A stretch of 64,000 nucleotides of DNA from contig CAVSBZ010000005.1 of the NCBI GenBank assembly GCA_963726315.1, positions 1,612,001-1,676,000 of the forward strand. Reading direction: 5' to 3'. Under the pieces are notes generated by a model. That model was given only the letters and a program-made list of their open reading frames with translations. It ran no database searches and was not told where the DNA came from. The DNA is from FEB-25 sp963726315 (GTDB lineage Bacteria; Chloroflexota; Anaerolineae; Anaerolineales; UBA4823). Position numbers and translations under genes: made by a program. This document shows, piece after piece, positions 9,295 to 19,321 of the stretch (the first letter of the stretch is position 1; the number at the start of each line of letters is the position of its first letter).

Positions 9295-10515
9295 CTATTC
9301 CGCTATTATGGAAGGCTTGATTTCTAGCTGCCTTTTTGACAGGATAAAAAACCAAAAGATGCCTACCAAACCAATTATAAATCCTCCAAACCAGGTTGCG
9401 ACCGGAGCAACGTTGTCACTCAGATAACCGCCAAGCAGAGGGGCTGTTCCGGCGGCGACAGGCCAGGTGAGACCTGAGATGCTCATATATCGCCCGCGCA
9501 TATCAGGAGGGGCCAACATGGCAACATAAGACGATGCGGTGGGCATTAAGACTAACTCACCGACAGTCATAATCACAATACTGATCCAAAATCCAACGAT
9601 GGTATGGCCTAAAGCTACACTTCCAACGCCGAGAGCATAAAAGAAGGTACCGACCATCATGACGGGAAGGGGGCGATAACGCTTGGTGATGCCAGTGACG
9701 AATACTTGTAAGAAAACGACCATTAGAGCATTGGTAGTGGGGATGATTGCATAAAGGTTTACAGGAACACTATAAACACGATTAGCATAATCGGGCATCA
9801 AGATCCAAATCGTCACGGCGCACATTTGAGCGAGGATGAATGCACCGATGAAGGATAAGAAATGAGAATCCCTGAAGACGTTCAGATATCCACCCGAGAC
9901 CTTGATTGAGCTGATGGCTGGACCTGTCTTGGACGGCAGTGTCTCACGACCCATGAACGCCAGTAATAGACCGTAAACCAACATACCAGCTCCGGCAAAG
10001 AAAAAGGTGATCGAATAGGAAATTGAAGAAAGAAGCCCACCGATGAGTGGACCGATGGCGATGCCAGCGTTGTTGCTTAAGCGGTACATGGCATAGGCAT
10101 CAGGTCTCTTTTCGGTGGGGATCATATCTGCCAACATGGCATCAGCCCCAACCCGGTATAGAGGGTTGAATGTGCCCATTAAAGCCATTAATAATGCAAA
10201 TTGCAGGTAAGTGTGGGCATTTCCCATAAAGAAGTAAGCCATCCCATTGCCGGCAAGGCTGAAGACCATGACCCACTTGCGGCCAAATCGATCGGTGACC
10301 GGACCAGCGATCAGAGCAGCGATAATTCCAGCTGACGACTGGATGGTGACCAGGCTGGCTGCCTGAGTAAGGGGCAAATTGGCGCTATGCCTCACATAGA
10401 TCATTAAAAATGGCCATATCATGGATGAGCCAATGGTACTGATAAACATCCCCCAGAACATCAGCTTGAACTGCTTCGGATATACTTTTAACAACAATAA
10501 AGGATTCGAAAACAC
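9295..10515 (-). CDS. MFS transporter (drug:H+ antiporter-like)
   Basis: MFS protein of 406 residues with twelve predicted hydrophobic spans. The motif-A loop AGPVTDRFGRKW (about 61-72) and a second copy-like PPDMRGRYMSISGLTWP in the C-terminal half suggest the DHA1 drug-efflux-like group. The start is GTG at 10515, with AGGA a few bases upstream. It lies 21 bases after glpC on the same strand and may be read through from the glycerol operon. A role in glycerol or glycerol-3-phosphate transport is possible from position but not supported by motifs. Confidence 0.75.
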   Translation of the reverse strand: MFSNPLLLLKVYPKQFKLMFWGMFISTIGSSMIWPFLMIYVRHSANLPLTQAASLVTIQSSAGIIAALIAGPVTDRFGRKWVMVFSLAGNGMAYFFMGNAHTYLQFALLMALMGTFNPLYRVGADAMLADMIPTEKRPDAYAMYRLSNNAGIAIGPLIGGLLSSISYSITFFFAGAGMLVYGLLLAFMGRETLPSKTGPAISSIKVSGGYLNVFRDSHFLSFIGAFILAQMCAVTIWILMPDYANRVYSVPVNLYAIIPTTNALMVVFLQVFVTGITKRYRPLPVMMVGTFFYALGVGSVALGHTIVGFWISIVIMTVGELVLMPTASSYVAMLAPPDMRGRYMSISGLTWPVAAGTAPLLGGYLSDNVAPVATWFGGFIIGLVGIFWFFILSKRQLEIKPSIIAE

Positions 10516-10536
10516 AGGAATTCCTAATTGACCAAA

Positions 10537-11833
10537 TTAAAGAAAGCTACCTGTAATAGTTAGCCCGTATGATTTAGCGATCAACTCCACAGGGTGGATA
10601 GCAGGTTTGCTGGTAGCGTGGGTGATTTGCCAGCGGCAGGTTTCGCTATCACAGACAACAACTGGGCTGCTACCAAAATTGGTGGTGATGAATTCGAATA
10701 AGGAGTTCCCGACAGCCATCGAAATGTTATATTTCTCAGCTTTATATCCGTATGTTCCGGCAATACCACAACATGCTGCCATAGTGTCCACCATGGTTAG
10801 ACCGGGGATCAAACCAAGGAGATGAAGACCAGGAGAAGGCAGACGATGGGCACGGTACTGGCAAGGGATATGATAGGCGAGCCTGAGCGGGATAGGTTTG
10901 AGATCCAGATTGAAAGAACCTTGATTTACCAGATTTAGCAGGAATTCATTGAAATCGTATGTGGATTCCGCCACCAGGCGAGAAGCATCGTCATGCATAT
11001 CGAGTAGATCGGGGGCTTCTTCTTTTAAAGTTAGAGTACAACTGGTTGATGTCCCTACGATGGGAATCCCCTGGCGGGCATATCTTAACTAGGTGATTGA
11101 TATTACTTTGGTGGTAGCGGCGAGCGGCTGGGAACTCACCATTCGAGAGTAATGGCAAGCTGCAACAATTCTGCGGAGGAACGATTACCTCAAAACCATT
11201 GAGCTCGAGCACTTGCACAGCCGCCTGACCCACACGCGGCTCGTAATATTGCGTTGAACAACCATGGAAATAGACAACCTTTTTGTCTGATTTAAGAGGG
11301 TTTGGGCGTCTTCGAAACCAGGAACTAAATAATTGACCGCTAAATGCGGGTAATGGAGCAGAATGATGAATTGAAAGCGCAAATTCAGCAAACTTGCGGG
11401 CTGGCTTAAGGTTTAGCAGACTGTTAGCTAGTGGTGCTATCGGATGAGCAAGTTTTCCAAGAAGCTCAGGACGGGCGAGCAGATTATTACGCAGGCGAAG
11501 CCGAAGGGGAACATTCCCACCGGCGACCCAGGCAGCCCTGGCGCGGGCATTGAGCTCAGCAATTTTTACCCCGTTCGGGCAGACCATATTACATACCCGA
11601 CAGCCACTGCAGTAATCAACCGACCGGTCCGGAGAGGGTTGACCGGTCGAGCGGAAGCGGGCTGCTTGGGGACCTTCATACTTGGGACCCGGGAACAAAT
11701 CGGTCACAGCACCGACAGGACAGGCAGTGGTACAAATGGTGCATTTAACACATTGATCAATCGAAAACTCAGGGATTCTGCTGAGCTCACCCTGTGAATG
11801 TTTCTGAACATTAGCAACATCAGGTGAGGTCAT
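10537..11833 (-). pseudogene. glpC: Anaerobic glycerol-3-phosphate dehydrogenase subunit C, broken by a +1 frameshift
   Basis: GlpC anchors the anaerobic glycerol-3-phosphate dehydrogenase to the membrane and passes electrons to quinone. The N-terminal part (11833 to about 11083) has two ferredoxin-type clusters (CVKCTICTTACP and CSGCRVCNMVCP) and the first CCG-like half (NCCSLPL). The C-terminal part (about 11080 to 10537) continues in another frame with CTLTLKEEAPDLLD, the CCGIAGTYGYKAEKY motif and CDSETCRWQI, which are GlpC hallmarks. One surplus base at about 11077-11085 explains the shift: removing it joins HLVKI to ARQGIP and gives about 431 residues, a normal length. All cluster ligands are kept, so this may be a sequencing error or a recent mutation. 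The start overlaps the end of glpAB (ATGA). Confidence 0.85.
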
Positions 11834-14778
11834 TGAAAGGACCTTCCAGCAATGATTTCAGCAACCATAAAACCGGTAATCAAGGCAATACCTTCAAGGG
11901 AGCGTTCGCGAACGGAGTCGCAATTCGCCAGAGCGTTACCGACGGCATACAGGTTGGAGTATATTACCTCACCGGTATCATTGAGCGGACGAAATTCAGG
12001 GTCGGTCAGGATACCTGTACGGAAAATGGGATGACCAGGTTTTGCCAAGAATTTATCTTGAAACCAGGTATTTGCTGGCTGTGGAGAGGTCACCGGTAGG
12101 TTAAATATAGTCTCTTGCGCATAGCCATTATTCGCTGAGATGCCTCCGCCAAGAATCCCACCTGTAGCGAGGACGAATGTTCGTGCATGGTGAACTATCT
12201 GCCGGGATGACGCATCGGACCAGATTGTATGAATTAGATTCCCATCTGTGCCTGATTTTGTCACATGCATGCCGGTATAGACAGAACCATGCGCCTGTTG
12301 GATGGCAGCAATCAACAGATTCTGCAAGCGAATTCCGGGGATGGAGGGAGGTAACCCAGGAATTTCAAACACAGGGATACCGAGTTCTGTTTGAAGATGT
12401 TCCAAAACTTCCAACGGATGCTGAAGTCCTAACACCGCAGGGAAACCTACCCGCTCAACCTTACCCAGCCTGGGTTTTATAGAGTCAATGACCTCCTGCC
12501 GGAATTCAGGTTTATCGAACAAGCGGGCAAGCACCATACTATTAATGATTTTTCGCTTGTGCAATGATGGCAGGTCGAGAGTAAGCGCAGCAGATACAAT
12601 ACCCTGGGCGTTCAGATTTACCGAGACTAAACTGGGAAAAAAGTCAAAAAACCGGTCGAAACCGACGATCAACATTGGAGAATGCTGTGAGGTATCCCCG
12701 GCGATCATCGTGGATGGAACCAGGCAGGTGGGACGCAACGTACCCAGGGCGGTGGGGAGGAGAATGTTGGCGTTGAGCGAACCATGGAATGGATAATTGG
12801 AGTTTTCGCCCAATACCTGGAATGACTGGACTGCGTTTTCGATAGCTGAGCTACCGGCGCGGGAATAGGGATGGTCTGGAGCAGCCGTGACTAATTGCTC
12901 GAGTGATTCACGGGGTGAACCAACCATCTGTGAATGGTCTGGCGGATTGAAACCGAGTATATCAACACAGCCGGCGCTCCAATATGGAGCTCCCCAGCCA
13001 CGGGTAATCACGGTGACGGTACGACCTAAATTCCCCAGCTTCCAGGCGGTGAATAAGCCTGAAAAACCTGCTCCGATGACGATAACATCCTCCGTAGCTT
13101 CGTTTATGGGCGCAGGCGTCACCGATGGCAATAAATCTTGTCTGGGAACGATCGTATCTGCCACTTCTGCCGCGGAATATGAATCGGCTGCCAGGCTGGA
13201 TGAAGGTGCTCCGGGAAGACCAGTGGTGTTAAGGGAATCAATATAGATAAATTCGTTCAGGCGCGCCTGGTGAAATTGCTGACTGGATAAGATGGGCATT
13301 TGACCTTTCCAGCGTTCCTGGAGAAAGTCACGCATACTGGCATTGGTTTGGTTTACATCAGGATGCCTGAGAGTGTGCAGTAAACCTATAGCTCGATAAC
13401 CACAAAATGCTCCCTGGCATGGACCCATCCCGAGGCGTGTTTCTCGCCGGATATCGTCCAATGTGGCGGTATCTGAATTAATAATCGACTGCTGCACATC
13501 CTTCACGGTGGCTAATTCGCATTCGCAGATAAGCTCGCCATAGAGTGAATGGCTCTCGATATTATGTAAACGGTCTCCCTGTGATGGATGTGTAGATTTT
13601 TTATGCCCATGGGACGGCAATACTTCGAGATGGGTGCGGCAAGGCCGATCGACTTTTAATATCTCGCAGACTCGATCCACGGTCACCTGTGCCATCTTTC
13701 GATAAGTAGTCCATTTACCGCCAGAGATAGTGAGCAGCCCTTCGACACCATCACGGACAGCATGATCCAACAAGATAAACGAACGGCTGAGATCTCGATT
13801 ACCGATGGAAGAAGCATTCTGTACCAAGGGGCGTACACCTGCCCAGGCACGTAAGATCCGGAATTGCTTGAAGGATGGGATCATCACCTCGCCTTCTTCC
13901 AGCATCAAACGGATTTCCCATGGTTCGATTGAAATATGATCCGGGTCTGTGACCCGGACGTCGGTAGTGCCCATGACGGCAACCGTGTGGGCAGGGACTA
14001 AAATGTCGCCGTCGGAAGGCAGTCTGCAGCGGTTGATAATGGTATCCACTACCCGATGGTTTAGTGCCAGCATGGTGCCCTTTCCAGGCACCATAACGAG
14101 GTCAATACCGGCGGTGTGAGCGATTTTACCTGACAACGGACCGGAGGCATTGATAACCAGGCTGGCATCAACCTGAATGTCTTCATCCTTGATCAGATCG
14201 CGGCAGACGGCTCCAACGACAGTGGTTCGACCTCGCGGAGAATTTGCAGTAACAATCAGGTGATCTATCTCATGGTAGGTCAACACCTGAGCGCCTTTGT
14301 CAGAGGCCGATTCAGCATTCAGCCTAGCAGCGAGAAATGAATCGGCTGAAGCGTCAGGCACCTGGAAACACGCTTGAATGTTCGGATCGAGCAACGGTTC
14401 CCGCTTCAGCATTTGTTGGATGGGGATTTCGACGACGGGTATACCAGCCGCACGGCAGCCATTTAGAAATTGGGGAACATAATCAGGGTCATCATGGGGT
14501 GTCAGTACAAAATAACCACCTGTATCTTCGATGCATTGAGGCATAATCTGGCGAAGGATCTGGTTCTCTTCAAAACATTCCCTGGCAGCATGGGGATCCT
14601 TGACCACATAACGCGCACCGCTGTGAAGCAAACCGTGATAACGCCCGGTTGTGCCAAACGCCAGGTCACGCCGTTCAACCAGGAGGCATTTAAATCCGCG
14701 CATAGCTAAATCTCGTAATACACCCGTGCCTGTGGCACCTCCGCCGATTACCAGAACGTCAGTGTGGATAATCCTCAT
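11830..14778 (-). CDS. glpAB: Fused anaerobic glycerol-3-phosphate dehydrogenase subunits A and B
   Basis: Oxidises sn-glycerol-3-phosphate to dihydroxyacetone phosphate at the membrane with GlpC. This single 982-residue chain carries both subunits that are separate in E. coli. Residues 1 to about 520 are GlpA: FAD motif VIGGGATGTG at 10-19, and a C-terminal BFD-like [2Fe-2S] domain with Cys418, Cys420, Cys454 and Cys459. A Ser/Ala/Pro-rich linker (about 520-560) follows. Residues about 563 to 982 are GlpB, with a second dinucleotide motif (VIVIGAGFSG, 565-574) and the C-terminal NLYAVGNALANCD. Both halves keep their expected length. It lies 57 bases after glpK and overlaps glpC by four bases. 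Confidence 0.92.
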   Translation of the reverse strand: MRIIHTDVLVIGGGATGTGVLRDLAMRGFKCLLVERRDLAFGTTGRYHGLLHSGARYVVKDPHAARECFEENQILRQIMPQCIEDTGGYFVLTPHDDPDYVPQFLNGCRAAGIPVVEIPIQQMLKREPLLDPNIQACFQVPDASADSFLAARLNAESASDKGAQVLTYHEIDHLIVTANSPRGRTTVVGAVCRDLIKDEDIQVDASLVINASGPLSGKIAHTAGIDLVMVPGKGTMLALNHRVVDTIINRCRLPSDGDILVPAHTVAVMGTTDVRVTDPDHISIEPWEIRLMLEEGEVMIPSFKQFRILRAWAGVRPLVQNASSIGNRDLSRSFILLDHAVRDGVEGLLTISGGKWTTYRKMAQVTVDRVCEILKVDRPCRTHLEVLPSHGHKKSTHPSQGDRLHNIESHSLYGELICECELATVKDVQQSIINSDTATLDDIRRETRLGMGPCQGAFCGYRAIGLLHTLRHPDVNQTNASMRDFLQERWKGQMPILSSQQFHQARLNEFIYIDSLNTTGLPGAPSSSLAADSYSAAEVADTIVPRQDLLPSVTPAPINEATEDVIVIGAGFSGLFTAWKLGNLGRTVTVITRGWGAPYWSAGCVDILGFNPPDHSQMVGSPRESLEQLVTAAPDHPYSRAGSSAIENAVQSFQVLGENSNYPFHGSLNANILLPTALGTLRPTCLVPSTMIAGDTSQHSPMLIVGFDRFFDFFPSLVSVNLNAQGIVSAALTLDLPSLHKRKIINSMVLARLFDKPEFRQEVIDSIKPRLGKVERVGFPAVLGLQHPLEVLEHLQTELGIPVFEIPGLPPSIPGIRLQNLLIAAIQQAHGSVYTGMHVTKSGTDGNLIHTIWSDASSRQIVHHARTFVLATGGILGGGISANNGYAQETIFNLPVTSPQPANTWFQDKFLAKPGHPIFRTGILTDPEFRPLNDTGEVIYSNLYAVGNALANCDSVRERSLEGIALITGFMVAEIIAGRSFQ

Positions 14779-14835
14779 ACATAATCCTCAGGATCCACTC
14801 GCGGAAAAACCATCCAAATGCACAACAAACATAGG

Positions 14836-16349
14836 TTAATCATTTACCCAGTCAAAAGTCCTTTCAACTGCTTTTAACCAGCCTTTATAAAGTACGTCTC
14901 TACAAGTAGTATCCATGCGCGGTTCCCAAGTCTGGCTGACCTGCCAGTTCTGGCGGAGATCGTCAAAACTGCCCCAAAAACCAACAGCCAACCCGGCAGC
15001 GTAAGCCGCGCCGAGGGCAGTTGTTTCAGCGACTTGCGGACGGATGACCGGAACCCCGAGCAGATCAGCCTGGAACTGCATCAGCAGCTGGTTGAAAACC
15101 ATGCCACCATCCACTTTAAGGCTGGTCAAACTGACGCCAAAATCCTGTTCCATGGCGTCCAACACTTCCCGAGTTTGGTAGGCAGTAGCTTCGAGAACCG
15201 CACGGGCAAGGTGACCTTTATTCGCATAGCGGGTGAGACCGGCAATCACACCCGCGCATCAGAGCGCCAATAGGGGGCGAATAACCCGGAAAAAGCGGGT
15301 ACGAAATAGACCCCACCATTATCACTAACAGTATTTGCGAGAACTTCGATATCGGCAGATTTTTCAATCAATCCCAGGTTATCGCGCATCCACTGGACCA
15401 ATGCTCCGGTGATCGCAATTGATCCTTCCAAGGCATAGGTAGGGGGAGAACCAGCCATTTGATAACCGAGGGTAGTTAACAAACCCCTGGTGGATTGGAT
15501 CGCGCGGGACCCGGTGTTGAGCAGCATAAAACAGCCAGTGCCGTAGGTATTTTTCGCCTCACCTGGAGCGAAACAGGCTTGCCCCACCAATGCTGCCTGT
15601 TGATCACCAAGGTCACCACAGATAGGGATAGACTCCATAAATGGGCCGTCGCCAAGGGTTGTTCCAAATGCAGTCGTGTTGCTGGATGGTACGATGCGGG
15701 GCAGCATGGAAAGCGGAATTTTGAAGATGTCAAGTAATTCTGCATCCCAATCCAGGCTTTCCAGATCCATCAACATAGTACGGCTGGCATTGGTGACGTC
15801 TGTGACGTGGACTCCATGTTGCGGACCACCGGTGAGCCACCAGATGAGCCAGCTATCGATGTTACCGAATAAGGCTTCACCACGGTCAGCTGCTGGTCGG
15901 AGCTGAGGAATATGCTCTAACAACCACCGTATCTTCGGTGCTGAAAAATAGGTAGCCAGGGGTAAGCCAACCTTAACCCTGAAGCGATCCTGGCCTCCAT
16001 CCACGGCAAATTCATCACACACCTGGCGGGTTCGAGTATCTTGCCAAACGATGGCGTTATGATAGGGGATGCCGGTTATACGGTTCCAGACCAGCGTTGT
16101 TTCCCGTTGGTTGGTGACACCGATAGAGATAATCTCTCCGCGACGGATTCCAGCTTTTGAGCGGGCTTCTTTAATCACATCCTGGGTGCATTGCCAGATT
16201 TCAAGCGGATCATGTTCAACCCATCCTGGTTGGGGATAAATCTGTCGATGCTCGCGTTGTGAGGAGCAGACTACCGTACCTTGATGGTCGAAAAGGATAC
16301 AGCGGGTGCTGGTTGTTCCCTGGTCTATTGCGGCGATGTATTGGTTCAT
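14836..16349 (-). pseudogene. glpK: Glycerol kinase, interrupted by a -1 frameshift
   Basis: FGGY-family kinase converting glycerol to sn-glycerol-3-phosphate, the substrate of the neighbouring dehydrogenase. The first 367 codons (from ATG 16349, with GGAG upstream) hold AAIDQGTTSTR, VWQDTRT, YGTGCFMLLNTG and VPAFSGLFAPYWRSDAR. The frame then stops, and the next frame continues directly with VIAGLTRYANKGHLARA, DGGMVFNQLLMQFQAD and ETTALGAAYAAG to 14836. One missing G in a G-run (plus-strand CCC about 15251-15253) explains the break; restoring it gives about 504 residues, standard for GlpK. Apart from this indel nothing is degenerate. It could be an assembly error in a short homopolymer or a phase-variable site. 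Confidence 0.88.
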
Positions 16350-16362
16350 GAAACTCCAAGAA

Positions 16363-16806
16363 TTATGGAGTGGATAGTTTGGTCAATCCATCAGCAAGCT
16401 GTGTTTTCTCGGCAGCAGATAATTTTGCATTTGCGTGCATCAGGAAATATTGAAATGGAGGCATTTCTCCCTCAGAAACTACCGAAGACAGCTCACCAGA
16501 TTCCCGTGAATGAGTATTTTGCCAATCCGAAAAGTTGACCCTGCTACGTCCTTCCGCCACATCCCGATATACCAACCAGGATACGGGGGCGATATTAGAA
16601 TACCAAGGCCAGGTCGTTTCATTACTATGGCAGTCAAAGCAGGCTCGCTGCGCAAGGTCACGCGTTTGCTGGCTATCCCACACTGGTTCGCTGACCACAG
16701 GGGGATTAGTGTGATCCTTACCGTAAGGAATAAATTGAATAACCACAAATAGAGCTATACCAATAATTACAATTACTGCAATGATCGTTAAGATACGTTT
16801 TGCCAT
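16363..16806 (-). CDS. Membrane-anchored haem-binding domain protein
   Basis: Small protein of 147 residues with an N-terminal membrane anchor (residues 5-26) and one c-type haem motif CFDCH at 56-60. The surrounding sequence (ACFDCHSNETTWPWYSNIAPVSW, here split as ACFDCHSNET then TWPWYSNIAP) is characteristic of the haem-binding domain family often seen in Bacteroidota and Chloroflexota. The EMPPFQYFLMH segment near 115-125 may carry a distal ligand. It lies 13 bases upstream of glpK on the same strand, so co-transcription is likely, but a role in glycerol respiration is only a guess from position. Confidence 0.8.
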   Translation of the reverse strand: MAKRILTIIAVIVIIGIALFVVIQFIPYGKDHTNPPVVSEPVWDSQQTRDLAQRACFDCHSNETTWPWYSNIAPVSWLVYRDVAEGRSRVNFSDWQNTHSRESGELSSVVSEGEMPPFQYFLMHANAKLSAAEKTQLADGLTKLSTP

Positions 16807-16917
16807 TGATAGAGCCCTTTTATGTTGAATTTAGATGGGTTAGTTCATTTACAAAGTTAATAATTACTTCCTGTGTGTCGAATTATATAATGGAAGTTTT
16901 TATACGATTTATCATAA

Positions 16918-17928
16918 TCACATATAGCCATTTGGGTTTAATGATTGCCAATGCCATGCATCCTGGCACATATCTTCTAATGTCTTAAGGGCATACCAGT
17001 TTAATTCATCATTTGCTTTGGTCGCGTCGGCAAAGGAGGTTGGAACATCACCTGGACGGCGTTCAAAAAACTGGAACGGGATTTCAGTATTACAAGCTTT
17101 TTCAAAGGCTTTGATTACCTGCAAAACGCTATAACCATGACCGGTACCGAGGTTATAGGTCACCAAGCCAGGTTTTTCAGCCAGTTTTTCCAAGGCCTTA
17201 ATATGCCCGGCAGCCAAATCCATAACGTGGATATAATCCCTGACACCGGTGCCATCGGGGGTGGGATAATCATTCCCCCAAATACGTACGAAGGGGTGTC
17301 TTCCCACCGCCACCTGGGCGACAAATGGCATGAGATTGACAGGAATTCCATTGGGATCTTCACCGATGCGACCGCTGGGGTGAGCACCTACAGGGTTAAA
17401 GTAACGCAGGATGGCAATATTCCAATCAGGTTCAGCGTGGAATAAATCACGCAAGATGTCCTCGATCATCAGTTTAGTGCGCCCATAAGGATTAATAGCT
17501 GAAAGTGAGAATTCTTCCTTCAACGGAACAATATTTACGTCACCATACACCGTGGCAGATGAGCTAAAGACAATATTTTTTACAGCATGCTCCTTCATCA
17601 CTTCGAACAAGACCAAAGTACCGGAGACATTATTATGAAAGTACTCCAGCGGCATACTGACTGATTCACCAACAGCCTTGAATCCAGCAAAATGGATCAC
17701 AGCCTGGACTGGAGTCTTCTCGAATATTGCAGTTAATCCATCACGATCCAGTATGTCAACCTGATGGAAACTTAACTGTTTTCCGGTTAGCTCCTGGACT
17801 CGATCAAGCGAGGTTCGCTTACTGTTGCTGAGGTTATCGACAACGATGACCTCATATCCATTCTCAAGCAGCTCAATGCATGTGTGGCTACCGATGTATC
17901 CCGCTCCTCCGGTAACTAGAATTTTCAT
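16918..17928 (-). CDS. galE: UDP-glucose 4-epimerase
   Basis: Interconverts UDP-glucose and UDP-galactose in the cytoplasm. 336 residues, the normal GalE length. The NAD-binding motif GGAGYIGSH is at 7-15, the substrate-binding SSSATVYG at 122-129 and the catalytic Tyr148-X3-Lys152 in NPYGRTK. DYPTPDGTGVRDYIHVMDLA is a strong GalE signature. The start overlaps the stop of the upstream cupin gene (ATGA), so the two are translationally coupled. It may supply activated galactose for surface glycans or serve galactose use. Confidence 0.95.
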   Translation of the reverse strand: MKILVTGGAGYIGSHTCIELLENGYEVIVVDNLSNSKRTSLDRVQELTGKQLSFHQVDILDRDGLTAIFEKTPVQAVIHFAGFKAVGESVSMPLEYFHNNVSGTLVLFEVMKEHAVKNIVFSSSATVYGDVNIVPLKEEFSLSAINPYGRTKLMIEDILRDLFHAEPDWNIAILRYFNPVGAHPSGRIGEDPNGIPVNLMPFVAQVAVGRHPFVRIWGNDYPTPDGTGVRDYIHVMDLAAGHIKALEKLAEKPGLVTYNLGTGHGYSVLQVIKAFEKACNTEIPFQFFERRPGDVPTSFADATKANDELNWYALKTLEDMCQDAWHWQSLNPNGYM

Positions 17929-18251
17929 TTGTAATCCTCCCTTTGGGGATAAAATGCGTCTATGATGATAGATGGCTCAAGGGTGAGGGCACCATGGGGG
18001 ATATTCGCCTGAGCAGCATAACTGTCACCCTTTTTGATCTCGAACTTTTTCCCATCAATCGTCATCTCAACACGACCTTCAACCAGGTACCCGACCTGCT
18101 GGTGGGGGTGGTTGTGGATGGGTACTTCGACGTGGGCTTCAAATGTGAACTCACACAGCATGATTGATTCAGTCTGTGCCAAAGTTCTGCGAGTCAAACC
18201 AGGAAGGACTTGGACTGATACAGCATCTTTATTCAAAAAAATCATGATCAT
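17925..18251 (-). CDS. Small cupin-domain protein
   Basis: Single-domain cupin of 108 residues. Motif 1 is PIHNHPHQQVGYLVEG (about 42-57) and motif 2 ends in PHGALTLEP; the His residues and Glu would hold a metal. Such stand-alone cupins bind small ligands or act as isomerases or dioxygenases, and no specific reaction can be named. It is located between the Gfo/Idh oxidoreductase (16 bases) and galE (overlap), so a sugar-related role is likely by context. Confidence 0.8.
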   Translation of the reverse strand: MIMIFLNKDAVSVQVLPGLTRRTLAQTESIMLCEFTFEAHVEVPIHNHPHQQVGYLVEGRVEMTIDGKKFEIKKGDSYAAQANIPHGALTLEPSIIIDAFYPQREDYK

Positions 18252-18267
18252 TGCTCCAGATTATGAA

Positions 18268-19260
18268 TTAATCCTTGATCGTGATGGGCATCGAATCACG
18301 TGATGATCGATATAAGGCTTCGATGGTCTTGATATTTTCGCGACTTTCGGTCAAGCTGATGCGTGGGGGAGTGCCATCCAGGATTGCATTTTCCATGTCC
18401 ATAATCTCACCCATATATAACTCCTGGCCTTTAACATTGAAAGTTCTTGCTTGACCACCTACTTGGATTACGACATGGGTTGATTTTCCTGGTTTGTATG
18501 GGTCAGGAACGATCATCCTGCCCTTATCACCGGTAATTTCCATCTCTACTTTGGGTTCAGTGATGAAACTGCAGTCGAATTGCGAAATAACACCACCGGG
18601 GAAGTGCAGCTGACCGGCAAAAAAGGTATCGATACCTGTTGGACCTGTCAGCTGTTGGCCAAATACCTCTGTCGGGGAGCTTCCTGTTAGAAAACTGGAA
18701 TAACCTACAGGGTAGCAGCCTACATCCCAGAGGGCACCTCCACCCAAGGATGGATCGAAGCGCACATCAGCGGGGCGGGTGTTGGTGTAGCAGAATGAAC
18801 CACGGATAAGCTGCAGACTTCCAATTTGACCATTATCCAGCATTTCCTTGATCAGCAGTGTCTGTGGGTGGTGGCGGTACATGAAAGCCTCAGAAATCAC
18901 CTTACCTGTATTTTGGGATGCGGCAATTAAATCGTCTACGTCCTGAACACTGATGGTTAATGGTTTTTCACACAGCACATGTTTACCATTATGTAGCGCT
19001 TTTATGGACCATTCAGCATGAAGGCTATTGGGGAGAGAGATGTAAACAACGTCGATTTGGGGATCTTCCAGAAGTGCGTCATAACTGGAAAAAAACCTTG
19101 GAATATCCCACTGAGCTGCATAGACAGAGGCTTTATCTGGCGAGCGGCTACCAACGGCGACAAGTTTACTTTTTTTTGAAGAACGAATCGGGGCAATCAC
19201 TGCTCGGTTAATACGTGCAGTACCCAACAAGCCCCATCTGAGGGGTGCAAGATCAGCCAT
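18268..19260 (-). CDS. Gfo/Idh/MocA-family NAD(P)-dependent oxidoreductase
   Basis: Cytoplasmic dehydrogenase of the glucose-fructose oxidoreductase/inositol dehydrogenase family, about 330 residues. The N-terminal Rossmann fold has GLLGTARINRAVI, and the catalytic region has CEKPLT; GGGALWDVGCYPVGYSSFL marks the C-terminal sheet domain. I chose ATG 19260 over the TTG at 19269 because a TATAAT box sits at 19274-19269, leaving a leaderless-like start. It heads a run with the cupin and galE. Substrate unknown, probably a sugar or nucleotide-sugar derivative. Confidence 0.85.
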   Translation of the reverse strand: MADLAPLRWGLLGTARINRAVIAPIRSSKKSKLVAVGSRSPDKASVYAAQWDIPRFFSSYDALLEDPQIDVVYISLPNSLHAEWSIKALHNGKHVLCEKPLTISVQDVDDLIAASQNTGKVISEAFMYRHHPQTLLIKEMLDNGQIGSLQLIRGSFCYTNTRPADVRFDPSLGGGALWDVGCYPVGYSSFLTGSSPTEVFGQQLTGPTGIDTFFAGQLHFPGGVISQFDCSFITEPKVEMEITGDKGRMIVPDPYKPGKSTHVVIQVGGQARTFNVKGQELYMGEIMDMENAILDGTPPRISLTESRENIKTIEALYRSSRDSMPITIKD

Positions 19261-19268
19261 TGATCTCA

Positions 19269-19312
19269 ATTATACTCGTCAACGGGAGTTTTCATTTCCA
19301 TTTGAGTATAAT
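19269..19312. promoter_or_regulatory. Divergent, symmetric -10 boxes with near-leaderless starts
   Basis: ATTATACTC at 19269-19277 and GAGTATAAT at 19304-19312 form an inverted repeat whose arms contain a TATAAT for each direction. On the plus strand TATAAT (19307-19312) lies 9 bases before the helicase ATG. On the minus strand it lies 8 bases before ATG 19260. Neither has a recognisable -35 at the usual spacing. This would give transcripts with almost no leader. Confidence 0.5.
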
Positions 19313-19321
19313 AAATAATAT

